Notes: generated from the letters alone by a model not told the origin. 64,000 bases of DNA from CAYNRE01 sp964399535 (GCA_964399535.1 CAYNRE010000041.1:1-64000), one strand, 5' to 3'; positions 34,805 through 44,632 are shown, counted from the first letter of the stretch. A program made the numbers and translations.

Positions 34805-35063
34805 CGGCCAGGCTCCCCTCGACAAGAATTCCAACGGGTCGGGCCACGCGCAGGCATCGTCTCCTTCGCAGCCGTGGCGGCGTTTGGTATACCCGGGCCG
34901 CACGGGCGGGGCCAGAAAAAAAACGCGGGCGGCCGGGAAGCGAATCGTTTTTGGTCGCGGCGCAGCGTTCGCTTTGCCTTGACACTGCCCGGGGGCGTTT
35001 CCACAATCCCCGCTACGGACCGCCCGCGAGGGGCAGCCGATCAGGCGCAGGGGCGAGGCAACG

Positions 35064-35726
35064 GTGGCATCGACGGCTCGCAAGCAACGGGCAAACCAGG
35101 TGGCCGCCGAACTGGCCCGGCTCTATCCCGAGGCGGAGTGTGCGCTTTTTTTTCGCACGCCGCTCGAGCTGCTGATCGCCACGATTCTCTCGGCCCAGTG
35201 CACCGACGAGCGGGTCAATCAGGTAACGCCTGGGCTGTTTAGCCGCTATCGCTCGGCGGCCGATTTCGCCCGGGCCCCCCTGCCCGAACTGGAGCGGGCA
35301 ATTCAAAGCACCGGGTTCTTCCGCAACAAGGCCAAGAACATCAAAGGGTGCTGCCAGCGGCTGGTTGACGAGTTCGATGGGGAGGTTCCGGCCCAACTCG
35401 ACGACCTGGTACAGCTACCCGGGGTCGGGCGAAAAACCGCCAACGTGGTGCTGGGCACCGCCTTTGGCATTGCCTCGGGTGTGGTGGTCGATACCCACGT
35501 GGGCCGGCTGAGCCATCGCCTGGGCCTGACCCGGCACCGCGACCCAGTCAAGATCGAGCGCGACCTGATGGGGCAATTACCCCCGGAGGAATGGATCCAG
35601 TTCAGCCACCGGCTGATTCACCATGGGCGGCGGGTGTGCCAGGCCCGGCGCCCCCAGTGCGAGGCGTGTGCCCTGCTAGCGCTTTGCCCCCGGGTGGGGT
35701 TGGCCAAGCGCCCGGCGCGCGGATAG
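35064..35726 (+). CDS. nth: endonuclease III
   Basis: 220 residues from a GTG with GAGG upstream. It excises oxidised pyrimidines and nicks abasic sites. The HhH motif LVQLPGVGRKTANVVLG contains catalytic Lys124; Asp143 lies in VVDTHVGRLSHRLGL. Four cysteines, 192, 199, 202 and 208 (C-x6-C-x2-C-x5-C), form the 4Fe-4S site. Full length, no anomalies. Convergence or operon partners are absent; dcd follows 172 bases later. Confidence 0.97.
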   Translation: MASTARKQRANQVAAELARLYPEAECALFFRTPLELLIATILSAQCTDERVNQVTPGLFSRYRSAADFARAPLPELERAIQSTGFFRNKAKNIKGCCQRLVDEFDGEVPAQLDDLVQLPGVGRKTANVVLGTAFGIASGVVVDTHVGRLSHRLGLTRHRDPVKIERDLMGQLPPEEWIQFSHRLIHHGRRVCQARRPQCEACALLALCPRVGLAKRPARG

Positions 35727-35898
35727 GGGTGGGCGACCGCCGGGCCGCGCCGGGCGGGGCAATCGCCGGGGCGCCCTAGGTTTTCCGCCCGCCTCCGGTC
35801 ACAATCATCGGCGAGTGCCCTCGTGGCATTCGCGAGCGCTCCCGCGGCAACCGCGGCCGCGGCCCCGCCCGACTCGCGCCATCTTCCCGGAGCCAGCC

Positions 35899-36474
35899 AT
35901 GATTCTCTCGGGTCACGAGATTAAGGAGCAACTGGGCCGTGGGATCGTCATCGACCCCTTCGACGAGCGCAATCTGAACCCCAACAGCTACAACCTGACG
36001 CTGCACCACGAGTTGATGGTGTACGAAGAGTTGGTGCTCGACATGGGAAAGCCCAACCGGTTTCGCCGGATCAGCATTCCGCCCGAGGGGTTGGTGCTGA
36101 GCCCCAACCAGTTGTACCTGGGGCGCACGGTCGAGCGCACCGAAACCCATCACCTGGTGCCGATGATCGAGGGCCGCTCGTCGGTGGGGCGGCTGGGGTT
36201 GTTCGTCCACGTCACGGCCGGCTTTGGCGACGTGGGCTTCTGCGGCTTCTGGACGCTGGAAATGTTTGCGGTACAGCCGATCCGCATCTATCCGGGCGTA
36301 TCGATCTGCCAGATCTTTTACCACCAGGTTTGTGGCGAAGTGACGGCGTACGACAGCAAGTATCAACACAATCGCGACATTCAACCGAGCCTGTTGTTCG
36401 AGGAATTGAACCCCGGCCAGGAGCGCGACCCGCAGAAGCAACTGAATTTCGGCATGGACTGGCTGCGCCGCTAG
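35899..36474 (+). CDS. dcd: dCTP deaminase / dUTPase-fold protein
   Basis: 191 residues from ATG 35899, with CGGAG upstream; the length fits Dcd. It deaminates dCTP to dUTP, the pyrimidine precursor of dTMP. ILSGHEIKEQL, NLNPNSYNLTL, IEGRSSVGRLGLFVHVTAGFGDVGFCG (the catalytic Glu lies just after, in FWTLEMF) and YQHNRDIQPS are conserved. Family members that also hydrolyse dUTP exist, so a bifunctional role is possible. Confidence 0.94.
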   Translation: MILSGHEIKEQLGRGIVIDPFDERNLNPNSYNLTLHHELMVYEELVLDMGKPNRFRRISIPPEGLVLSPNQLYLGRTVERTETHHLVPMIEGRSSVGRLGLFVHVTAGFGDVGFCGFWTLEMFAVQPIRIYPGVSICQIFYHQVCGEVTAYDSKYQHNRDIQPSLLFEELNPGQERDPQKQLNFGMDWLRR

Positions 36475-36891
36475 CCGCGCCCGGCGCCGACGTCGAAACC
36501 CTTTGCGATTGCTGGCACTCGTCGCGCCACCCGTGCCTGCTGGGCGTGGCGTTTTGGCAACGCCTACGGCGCGCCAAATCGCGCGCTTCCGCTCCGACCC
36601 TCGCGCGGATTGCGTTGACGCGCGAACTTGGCGCTGGCCCGTTTTGACGTCCAAGGGTTTATGACCTAGGGTTTGCTTGAAGCACCGTTCTGTGGCCGCC
36701 CAAGGTGGCCGGCCCGGTTCTGGTATTTTGGTTGGCTGCCACGCTTGGGCAGTCGCCAGGAACTTATCTTCGTGGCTCATCGGTTCGCAGGCCGTCGCGC
36801 GGGAAGCAGCCCCGGTGCCCTTGGGGCAACGGCCTGGTCCGGGTCGCGCCGACAGGGATGGCGGTTGGTTCTCTTCGCCAAAGGTGGCTCC
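36475..36891. other. non-coding interval before the Tad-like genes
   Basis: 417 bases without a supported gene. It must contain the promoter of the tad-like operon. A TGGCAC at 36515 lacks a matching TTGC downstream, so no sigma-54 site is claimed. Confidence 0.45.
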
Positions 36892-37395
36892 ATGCAACCG
36901 CAGCGTCGTCGACACGATCGTCGCGGTGTGGTCGCCGTTGAAGCGGCAATCGTGCTACCGGTATTAATGGTCATTCTCTTCGGGCTCTGGGAAGTTTCCC
37001 GGATCGCCCACGTGAACCAATTGCTGGTCAACGCGGCCCGCGAAGGGGCCCGGGTAGCGGCCGGCGGCAGCGTCAACGGCGTCTCGGTCACCACGCTCGA
37101 CGTGACCGACGCGGTGCAAGACTATCTGCGGGCGGCGGGGCTGCCCACGGCGGCGGTAACGGGCGCTCAGGTCACGTTGACCAACACCAGCGGTGGCACC
37201 TGGACCAACCCATCGGATGCCGCGCCGCTCGACTCCTTTACCGTGCAGGTCGCCATTCCACCAGGAGCCGCGTTCCAGAGCTTGAAGTGGAATCTGGCGC
37301 AAAACATCACTTCGATCAACCAAATCAGCGCCAGCGTCCAGTGGCGTTCAACTCGCGATGCCACATTGACGGTCGATACGCAACTCCCTCGATGA
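36892..37395 (+). CDS. TadE-like pseudopilin
   Basis: 167 residues from ATG 36892, with AAAGG seven bases upstream. The short basic leader RRGVVAVEAAIVLPVLMVILFGLWEVSR is the standard TadE/TadF motif: RRG, then a Glu-containing hydrophobic helix. A periplasmic beta-rich domain follows. In other bacteria TadE-type minor pilins work with the Flp pilus; the prepilin peptidase and secretion ATPase are not in the window. First gene of a set of three; its stop overlaps the next start. Confidence 0.88.
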   Translation: MQPQRRRHDRRGVVAVEAAIVLPVLMVILFGLWEVSRIAHVNQLLVNAAREGARVAAGGSVNGVSVTTLDVTDAVQDYLRAAGLPTAAVTGAQVTLTNTSGGTWTNPSDAAPLDSFTVQVAIPPGAAFQSLKWNLAQNITSINQISASVQWRSTRDATLTVDTQLPR

Positions 37396-37949
37396 ATCGC
37401 ACCATGTGCCTGGCGGCTGTCCGAAACAATTGGCCTGCTTCACGCGCTTCGAGCCAGGGGCCCTGGATCCGCGCCGCCTCGCCGCCGAATCGGCGGCGGA
37501 GAACCCTACCGCGGCGTGGAGCGGCCCTGGTCGAGGCCGCCCTGGTGCTGCCCGTTTGCATCCTGTTCATCCTGGGGGTCTTCGAGTACGGCCGCTACAT
37601 CTCGATGTTGCAGGTGGCGAACCACTCGGCCCGGGAAGGCGTTCGCTATGCCCTGACCCATACCGAGGTGACGGTGATCGACGGGGTCAGCCAGGGCAAT
37701 ACCGACCAGGATGTAATCAACGTGGTGCGGCGAACGCTCAGCACCCAGCAACTCGAAAATCAGAACATCCAGGTTTATCGCTCGGACGATCTGGGCAACA
37801 ACCTGGGCACTTGGACCGACGCCGAATTCGGTCAGCTCATCTGCGTACGCATCACGGGCAACTACCGGGTGATCACGCCCCAGTTGTTGTTCTTGCCGAG
37901 CGTGATTCCGATTCAGATTCAGTCGATCATGCGGAGCGAGGCGAACTAG
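37392..37949 (+). CDS. TadE/TadF-like pseudopilin
   Basis: 185 residues from ATG 37392, which overlaps the previous stop as ATGA. An unusually long N-terminal extension (~40 residues) precedes RRGAALVEAALVLPVCILFILGVFEYGRY, the same Glu-containing helix as in the first gene. AREGVRYALTHTE after the helix is typical of TadE-like proteins. The overlap implies coupled translation with tadE. A shorter start inside the extension cannot be excluded. Confidence 0.88.
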   Translation: MNRTMCLAAVRNNWPASRASSQGPWIRAASPPNRRRRTLPRRGAALVEAALVLPVCILFILGVFEYGRYISMLQVANHSAREGVRYALTHTEVTVIDGVSQGNTDQDVINVVRRTLSTQQLENQNIQVYRSDDLGNNLGTWTDAEFGQLICVRITGNYRVITPQLLFLPSVIPIQIQSIMRSEAN

Positions 37950-38031
37950 ACACGGCGAGTGCCAATAGCGGCGGCCGAACGGCGCCTGCCAGGCGCCCGG
38001 CCGACCCAGGGCACTTCCCGGAGGAACCAAC

Positions 38032-40539
38032 ATGCGGCCACACCCACGCACCCAGCGCCAAGGGGCAGCCTTGGTCTTGTTGATCGTCGCCCTCGTGCCG
38101 CTGATGGCCTTTCTGGCCTTGGCGGTCGACCTGGGCCTGTTGGCCGTGGCACGATCGCAATGCCAGAACGCGGCCGATTCGGCCGCCATGGCGGCGACCC
38201 GCGCGCTCAACGGCGTGGTGGCCAACAACAACAACTACTCGGCCGCCACTCCGGCGGCCCAAAGCGCCGTGGTGGGAAACCAGGTGCTGAGCAAGCAGAT
38301 CGAAACCTCGCAGTTGACCACGCAAATCGGCCGGTTTGTCTACAACCAGGCCGCCCAGCGATTCGAGGGGCAGTTCCCCGGCCCCGGCACCGAGAGCTGG
38401 AGCATGGTTCGCACCCAGGTCACCGCCGACGTCAACAACCAGATGGGGTTCGCCAAGATCTTTAGCTTCGCCATTCCCAGCGTTCAGGCCCGGGCCACGG
38501 CGGCGCATCGCCCGCGCGACGTCTGCGTTGTCCTCGACTTTTCGGGCTCGATGCGGTTTGCCAGCCTGATGGGCACCCCCTACAGCGGCAACCGTAACTC
38601 GAACAACGGCGACGACGTGTTCCCGCTGTTTGGCCATTACTCGGCCACCTCGTCGGCGCAGCTTCAAGCCACCTCGTTCAGCTCGCCTTATTCCGACACT
38701 AATCTCAGCCGCACCACGGGCGACCAGCGCCCGGCGATTGTTGCCGATTTCTACAGCGACAGTGCGGGGACGCCGGCGTTTACCTATCAATCGACCGCCT
38801 ACGAGACCACGCCCGGCGGCGACAACTGCCTGAAGCAGAACTTCAATACCTCGAGCAGCTACGCCACCACCGTGGCGGCGGTGCTCAATCTCTCCAGCGG
38901 CTCGGTGACCAACTCCACCAGGAACGCTACCTGGGAGTCGCAGGGGTACTCGATGAACGGCATGAACGCCTCGTATGCCGGCTACACGCTGGGGCCGGGC
39001 TACTGGGGTAAGACCTTTTTCATCTGGCCCCCCGATCCGCGGACCCAGTGGGATTGGCGCCGGCGGTTCTTTACCTATCCGGGCTACAGCTCAAGCCAGC
39101 CGGTCGACAATCGCCGACTGTGGGATTCCAGCGGCAACTGGCTAGCGCCGTCCAACAGCGGCTACCAGATCAATTACAGCGCCATCCTGGCCTGGATCAA
39201 GAGTGGCCCCCAAGTATTCCCCAACCGGCTGCAGTCAGGCCGAATTCTGTACTACGATTCGATCCCCGACTCGATCCCCAGCCAGACCGGGCCACTGAGC
39301 GATCCGAACCAACGGTTCTGGAAGGAATACATCGACTACTGTCTGGGCCTGAGCGACGACTACGACGGCTCGTGGACGGTCATCTCCAGCGGCACTGGCA
39401 GCCATTGCGGCAAAGCGGGCTACGGCGCCGATTACACCTACGGCACCATTCGCGTCACCGCCGCCAGCAGCCTTACCGCCACGGGCAATCCGGCCACCAA
39501 GCCGTACATGCACTACTTGGATAACCCCAAGCGGCCCCGATTGCACTTCTGGTTCGGCCCGTTGTCGATGATCGACTTCCTGGGCAACTACAACCTGTTC
39601 CTCACCGTCTCTCCGCAGGGGTCGCGCTACTGCTGGTGGCCGGGCACCTGCCACGAAGCCCCCATGTACGCCTGCAAACTGGGGGTTCGGGCCGCCTTGC
39701 AAGATATCGAGCGCAATCACCCCAACGACCTGATGTCGCTCATCTTCTTCAGCTCGCCCGCCACCAGTTCCTCGGCCCAGAACGGGCGATTCAACCGGGT
39801 CCGGGTGGGGCTGAGCCGCTCGTACACGCGGATGAACGAGGCGCTCTGGTATCCCCCGTCGACGCTCGAGAACTCGTCGGCCACAGTCCGGCCGTTTTCC
39901 AGCGACAATCTTGAGGTTCCCCGCGCCTACGGGGGTACCTGTTACGCAATGCCGTTGATGCTGGCCTACAACCAGTTCAGCGAAAACAGCTCGCTCCGCA
40001 GCTACAACTCGGCGGAGCCCACCGGCGACGCCGGCGGTAACGGGCGCCGCGGTGCCCAGAAAATCATCATCTTCGAAACCGACGGCATGCCCAACACGCT
40101 GGCCAGCGCCTCGTTCACCAACAGCGGCCCGTACCAGTCGTACTACCGGGTGCGCTACAATTCCGGTTCTCCGGGTTCGAGCGAATTTCCCACCAATGTC
40201 TCCGGTTCGAGCGACAACAGCAACTCGGTGGTTAGCCAGATCCAGACGATCTGCTCGCAGATCTGCGCCTCGGATACCGCGGGTAACCCCGGTTTTTCGC
40301 GGGGTTCCAAGCCGGTGTTGATCCACTGCATCGGATTCGGACCTATCTTTGACGCAGGAAGTTCCACGCGCGACGACGCCCTTGGAACCCTGGACGCCAT
40401 GCAACAAATTGGCAACGTCGACGACGGAATGCCCGACTACAAGATCATCACGGGCAGCCAGGATCAAATGATTTCGCGCCTGCAGGAAGCTTTCACCCGG
40501 ATCATGCAAACCGGCGTGCAAGTCTCGCTGATCGAGTAA
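38032..40539 (+). CDS. TadG-like protein with vWA domain
   Basis: 835 residues. RQGAALVLLIVALVPLMAFLAL and QCQNAADSAAMAATRAL give the TadG-type N-terminus (~10-60). A von Willebrand A domain begins near residue 163: VCVVLDFSGSMRF (MIDAS D-x-S-x-S). The vWA domain is split by a long insertion of ~350 residues (~180-540) rich in Tyr, Ser, Asn and Trp, after which RAALQDIERNHPNDLMSLIFFSS resumes the vWA fold; IIIFETDGMPNT and KPVLIHCIGFGP complete it. Secreted, membrane-anchored; likely adhesion or pilus assembly. Last gene of the three. Confidence 0.88.
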   Translation: MRPHPRTQRQGAALVLLIVALVPLMAFLALAVDLGLLAVARSQCQNAADSAAMAATRALNGVVANNNNYSAATPAAQSAVVGNQVLSKQIETSQLTTQIGRFVYNQAAQRFEGQFPGPGTESWSMVRTQVTADVNNQMGFAKIFSFAIPSVQARATAAHRPRDVCVVLDFSGSMRFASLMGTPYSGNRNSNNGDDVFPLFGHYSATSSAQLQATSFSSPYSDTNLSRTTGDQRPAIVADFYSDSAGTPAFTYQSTAYETTPGGDNCLKQNFNTSSSYATTVAAVLNLSSGSVTNSTRNATWESQGYSMNGMNASYAGYTLGPGYWGKTFFIWPPDPRTQWDWRRRFFTYPGYSSSQPVDNRRLWDSSGNWLAPSNSGYQINYSAILAWIKSGPQVFPNRLQSGRILYYDSIPDSIPSQTGPLSDPNQRFWKEYIDYCLGLSDDYDGSWTVISSGTGSHCGKAGYGADYTYGTIRVTAASSLTATGNPATKPYMHYLDNPKRPRLHFWFGPLSMIDFLGNYNLFLTVSPQGSRYCWWPGTCHEAPMYACKLGVRAALQDIERNHPNDLMSLIFFSSPATSSSAQNGRFNRVRVGLSRSYTRMNEALWYPPSTLENSSATVRPFSSDNLEVPRAYGGTCYAMPLMLAYNQFSENSSLRSYNSAEPTGDAGGNGRRGAQKIIIFETDGMPNTLASASFTNSGPYQSYYRVRYNSGSPGSSEFPTNVSGSSDNSNSVVSQIQTICSQICASDTAGNPGFSRGSKPVLIHCIGFGPIFDAGSSTRDDALGTLDAMQQIGNVDDGMPDYKIITGSQDQMISRLQEAFTRIMQTGVQVSLIE

Positions 40540-40560
40540 CCTCCGAGCCCCCCAAGCGCC

Positions 40561-41382
40561 ATGACCACCTCCGCGCCGCCCGCCGATCGTTTTACCGAAC
40601 CGCTGGCGGCCGAGTGGCGCGACGTTTGGAAATCGTACCGCTCCTGGCTCCCCTGGCGGCCCGCCGTGCCCGCCCTGCGCGGCGCTTCGCTGGCCCTGGC
40701 AACCGGCGAGGTATTCGGGCTGGTTGGCCCGAATCGCGCCGGCAAGACCACGCTCGTCAAGGTGCTGTTGGGGCTGGCCCGCTGCGACCGCGGAGCGGTC
40801 CGCCGATTGGGGCGCGGCTTGGACGACCGCCGCACCCTGGCCCGGGTGGGCTACGTTCACGAGCGGCCGGCTTTCCCTCCGTACCTGACCGCCCGGGAAT
40901 TGCTCGATTACTACGGCGCCTTGGGGGGGCTGCCCGGCCCGCTGCGCCGCCAGCGCGCCGGCGAGCTGCTCGAACGGCTCGGCCTGGCCGACCGCTCGCG
41001 CGAGCCGATCGGCGGATTTTCCAAGGGCATGTGGCAACGGCTATCGCTGGCCCAGGCCCTGCTGAGCGACCCGGAACTGCTGGTCCTGGACGAGCCTGCC
41101 GAAGGCCTCGACCTGGTCGCCCGGCGGCTCATGTGCCAGCTCGTGGCCGAACGCCGGGCGGCGGGCCGCACCGTGCTGCTGGTATCGCACTCGCTGGCCG
41201 AGGTGGAAAGTCTGTGCGACCGCGTCGGCGTCATGCGCGACGGCCGCCTGGCCTTCGTCGGCACCCTGCAAGAACTGACCCAGAGCCGGCGCCCGCCGGG
41301 CGAACAGCCCGCGTCGCTCGAAGCCGCCCTGGGGGCGTATTACGAGGAAAGCGAAGAGGAACTATGCTGCCCGACCGTTTAG
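40561..41382 (+). CDS. ABC transporter ATPase with variant Walker A
   Basis: 273 residues. Walker A reads GPNRAGKTT (~56-64) with Arg where Gly is usual. The signature is FSKGM (153-157) rather than LSGGQ. Walker B LLVLDEP (173-179), the D-loop and the H-loop VSHSL are normal. The C-terminal ~25 residues after the nucleotide-binding domain are acidic. The stop lies 19 bases inside the next gene, so it is coupled to the permease. Follows the TadG-like gene by 21 bases and may share its transcript. Confidence 0.92.
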   Translation: MTTSAPPADRFTEPLAAEWRDVWKSYRSWLPWRPAVPALRGASLALATGEVFGLVGPNRAGKTTLVKVLLGLARCDRGAVRRLGRGLDDRRTLARVGYVHERPAFPPYLTARELLDYYGALGGLPGPLRRQRAGELLERLGLADRSREPIGGFSKGMWQRLSLAQALLSDPELLVLDEPAEGLDLVARRLMCQLVAERRAAGRTVLLVSHSLAEVESLCDRVGVMRDGRLAFVGTLQELTQSRRPPGEQPASLEAALGAYYEESEEELCCPTV

Positions 41383-42365
41383 CTCCGGGCTACTGGCTGC
41401 TGCGCGACACGGCTCGGCAACTGCGAGCCACGGGCCTGGTCTGGGCCCTGGGGGTGCTTTGCCTGCTGGCGGTGGTGCTTTGCGCCAGCGCCGAAATTAC
41501 GCCCAATGCGCTCGATGCCCGCTCCGAAGAAGTGGAAGAGTTCCTGCCCCGCGGCGACCGCGACGTCGCCCTGGCCGGCAAGGAACGCATTCCCGTCATC
41601 AGCGGCGAGCTCACCCTGGGCTTTGGCGCCTTACGGGTGCCGCTGGGGCGCGATCGCCACGACGCGGTCCATTTTCTCGAACTGGTTCTGGCCGCCGTGG
41701 TGGCTGATACGCTGGGACTACTGCTGGCTCTGATTTGGACGGCCGGGCTGCTGCCGGGGTTTCTCGACCCCCGCCACCTGGCCGTACTGCTGTCCAAGCC
41801 CGCGGCGCGATGGCGGTTGCTGGTGGGAAAATACCTGAGCGTGGTGCTTCTGGTGGGGGTGTACGCCACGGTGTTCGTGTCGAGCACCTGGCTGGCGCTG
41901 GGTTGGCGCACCGGCGTTTGGACCGCCGATTACTGGTGGTGCGTGCCGCTTTCGGTCATGCACTTCGCCGTGTTCTTCGCCTTCTCGACCGCGGTGGCCG
42001 TACTGCTCCGCAGCACCGCCGCTTCAATTCTGGCCACCCTGGGCTTCTGGCTGGTCTGCTGGGGAACCAATTTCGGACGGCACGCCATGCTGGCCAGCGC
42101 CTATGAGGCCGCGGGAGGCCAGGTCGACGCTCGGTGGAACGGCCTGATCGAGCTCAGCTACTGGGTTCTGCCCAAGCCGGCCGACCTGGGCTGGCTGTTG
42201 CAGCGTCAGCTTTCCGCCGAAAGCGTGTTCGCTCCACTGGCCGAATTCACTTCGGTGAGCGGACACGGCGATCTTTCGCTGGGCCTGTCGGTCGCCAGCT
42301 CGCTAGCCTTCCTGGTCATCGCCCTGGCCGCCGCCGCGCACAGCTTCACCCAGGTCGATTACTAA
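41364..42365 (+). CDS. ABC-2 type permease
   Basis: 333 residues from ATG 41364 (AGAGGAA upstream), overlapping the ATPase gene by 19 bases. The first membrane helix is near residues 25-42, followed by a periplasmic stretch of about 60 residues (ITPNALDARSEEVEEFL...), then five or six hydrophobic segments from ~95. RHLAVLLSKPAARWRLLVGKYL resembles the coupling motif of ABC-2 permeases. Exporter with unknown substrate. Confidence 0.88.
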   Translation: MLPDRLAPGYWLLRDTARQLRATGLVWALGVLCLLAVVLCASAEITPNALDARSEEVEEFLPRGDRDVALAGKERIPVISGELTLGFGALRVPLGRDRHDAVHFLELVLAAVVADTLGLLLALIWTAGLLPGFLDPRHLAVLLSKPAARWRLLVGKYLSVVLLVGVYATVFVSSTWLALGWRTGVWTADYWWCVPLSVMHFAVFFAFSTAVAVLLRSTAASILATLGFWLVCWGTNFGRHAMLASAYEAAGGQVDARWNGLIELSYWVLPKPADLGWLLQRQLSAESVFAPLAEFTSVSGHGDLSLGLSVASSLAFLVIALAAAAHSFTQVDY

Positions 42366-42640
42366 ACGGTAATCAACCAACGACACTTGGTGGCGGGGTG
42401 CCCATAGCCGGCGGCAGACCGCTTCTCCCGGGTGGTACCGCGTCAGGGTGGCGGCGCGCTGCCGTAACTTGCCTTTCTGGCACCACTTCCCGCGTCGCTC
42501 TCCCGAGGCCCCGGGTGCTCGGCCGACACTTTGCCGAAGCGCCGAGGGATGCTAAACTGCCTCGCCAATCGGGTCCTGGGAGGGTTTCTGCTTTCCATGG
42601 GACCGAGCGCTCCAGTTACAGCCAGGAGGTCAGTCGTTCT

Positions 42641-44092
42641 ATGGTCGACAGCCAGCAGCGAAGAGTCACGGTTATCCCCGGCGATGGAATCGGACCCGAA
42701 GTAGTGCGCGCGGGGCGCGACATCATCGAGGCTGCCGGCGTGCCGATCCTTTGGGAAGAACACGAGGCCGGAGCCTCGGTCTTCAAGAAAGGTCTTCCGA
42801 CCGGGGTGCCGCAGGACACGATCGATTCGATCACCCGGACCCGCGTCGTGCTCAAGGGTCCGCTGGAAACCCCCGTGGGCTACGGCGAAAAAAGCGCCAA
42901 CGTCACGCTCCGCAAGTTGTTCGAAACCTTTGGCAATATCCGCCCCGTGCGGGAAATGCCCGGCGTGACCACCCCCTACAGCGGCCGCGGCATCGACCTG
43001 GTCGTGGTCCGAGAAAACGTCGAAGACCTGTACGCCGGCATCGAGCACCAGCAGTCACCCGGCGTGGCCCAGGCCATCAAGCTGATTACCCGCAAGGGCT
43101 GCGAGAAGATCGTGCGGCTCGGTTTCGAGTTGGCCCGCGCCGAGGGGCGCAAGAAGGTGCATTGCGCCACCAAGGCCAACATTTTGAAACTGACCGAAGG
43201 GCTCTTGAAGCGCACCTTCGAGGCGATCGCGCCGGAATACCCGGACCTGGAAGCCTCGCACATTATCGTCGACAACTGCGCCCACCAGCTCGTCAAGGCG
43301 CCGCAGCAGTTCGATGTGATCATCACCACCAACATGAACGGCGACATTCTCAGCGACCTGACCTCGGCCCTGGTCGGCGGGCTGGGCTACGCCCCCTCGG
43401 CCAATCTGGGCACCGAGGTGGCCATTTTCGAGGCCGTGCACGGCTCGGCCCCCAAGTACGCCGGCAAGAACGTGATTAACCCCACGGCCCTGATTCAATC
43501 GGCCGTGATGATGCTGCGGTTCCTCGGTTACTTCGAGGCCGCCGCCTCGATCGAGCACGCCCTGCTGGTCACCCTGGAGCAAGGCACGCTGACCCGCGAC
43601 GTGGTCGGCGACGCCAAGGGCACCCCGACCACGGTCTACACCGAGGCGATCATCAAGAACTTGGGGAAAAAGTCGAGCCGCTGGCAAGTACGCGATTACC
43701 AGCCGATCAAGATGCCCCGGCTCGATCCCCGGCAAGATTTCGTTCAGGCCAAGACGCGCCGCGTAACGGGCGTCGACCTGTTCGTCGAGTCGGCCCTGCC
43801 GCCCGGCGAGTTGGGGCCCAACCTGCAGAAGCTGACCGAAGGCTTCCCCTTGCAGCTCAAGCTCATCTCGAACCGGGGAACCAAGGTTTTCCCCACGACC
43901 GGCGCGATTACCGATTGCATCGATGTCAATCGCTGCCGCTTCATGCCGACCGACTCTGGCCTGGAAATTACCGACGCCCTGGTGATCGACCTGATCCAGC
44001 GGGTGGCGGCCAAGCACCACTGGATGCACGTCGAAAAGCTGCAGGAGTTCGACGGCTCGCCCGGCTACACCAAGTCGCAGGGGGAAGACTAG
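42641..44092 (+). CDS. icd: NADP-dependent isocitrate dehydrogenase, long form
   Basis: 483 residues from ATG 42641 with AGGAGGT upstream; the frame is open further left but not protein-like. It decarboxylates isocitrate to 2-oxoglutarate, the ligand sensed by P-II. VTVIPGDGIGPEVV, VVRENVEDLYAGIEHQ (substrate loop), DNCAHQLVKAPQQFDVI and HGSAPKYAGKNVINP are the IDH motifs. The C-terminal ~140 residues extend past the usual ~345-residue enzyme, as in Rickettsia/Thermus-type IDH, and carry NRCRFMPTDSGLEITDALVI. Stands alone. Confidence 0.95.
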   Translation: MVDSQQRRVTVIPGDGIGPEVVRAGRDIIEAAGVPILWEEHEAGASVFKKGLPTGVPQDTIDSITRTRVVLKGPLETPVGYGEKSANVTLRKLFETFGNIRPVREMPGVTTPYSGRGIDLVVVRENVEDLYAGIEHQQSPGVAQAIKLITRKGCEKIVRLGFELARAEGRKKVHCATKANILKLTEGLLKRTFEAIAPEYPDLEASHIIVDNCAHQLVKAPQQFDVIITTNMNGDILSDLTSALVGGLGYAPSANLGTEVAIFEAVHGSAPKYAGKNVINPTALIQSAVMMLRFLGYFEAAASIEHALLVTLEQGTLTRDVVGDAKGTPTTVYTEAIIKNLGKKSSRWQVRDYQPIKMPRLDPRQDFVQAKTRRVTGVDLFVESALPPGELGPNLQKLTEGFPLQLKLISNRGTKVFPTTGAITDCIDVNRCRFMPTDSGLEITDALVIDLIQRVAAKHHWMHVEKLQEFDGSPGYTKSQGED

Positions 44093-44363
44093 CAGCCCCT
44101 GGTGGCGCCACGCACGCCACGGTGAGGCGGCCGCGGGATGCCCGAGCGCGAAACCCGTACGAGACCGCGGAAACCCCAAAGCCGCGGCACCCGAACCCGA
44201 GCGCCCGCCTCCGCCGAACGAGCCGGCCGCCCCCGGTTGCGCCCCCCCGGACACACGCCCGGCAGCGAACCGGAATCGAGGGGAAACCTGTCTCGCCAAG
44301 CGGGCATGCCGAGCCGCGAGCCTGCCCTGGTCCTTGGCTGGTTGCTAAACTAATCTTTCTCCC

Positions 44364-44385
44364 GGAAGCCCGGTTTCGGGCTTCC
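44364..44385 (+). other. hairpin just upstream of tRNA-Leu
   Basis: 9-base arms GGAAGCCCG and CGGGCTTCC with loop GTTT, six bases before the tRNA 5' end. No T-run follows; it may be a processing or leader structure. Confidence 0.5.
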
Positions 44386-44389
44386 CGGC

Positions 44390-44472
<83 letters not shown>

Positions 44473-44590
44473 TTTTCCTTATCTGACAAGCGGTTACGGC
44501 ACGTCGCGGGCTCGCTGGCTTCGGTCTCGCCAGGGCTACGTGCACCAGCACTGTTACCACCAGGTAGGCCAGTTCGCTGGCCTGACGATT

Positions 44591-44632
44591 CAACCCGGCT
44601 GGTTGTCAGGCCAACCCGGCTGGTCGTCAGGC
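44591..44632. repeat. tandem repeat, 21 bases x 2
   Basis: CAACCCGGCTGG-T/C-TGTCAGGC repeated twice with one or two differences, 44591-44611 and 44612-44632. Confidence 0.75.

Noticed and set aside
33800..35242. Long plus-strand frame opposite the MFS transporter
   Set aside because: Covers MFS and part of nth; no motif, no start signal.
39235..41037. Minus-strand frame of ~600 codons opposite the TadG-like and ABC genes
   Set aside because: It spans two real genes and their junction, with no protein-like features.
43055..44299. Long minus-strand frame opposite icd
   Set aside because: A shadow of the third-position GC bias of icd; no ribosome-binding site or family match.
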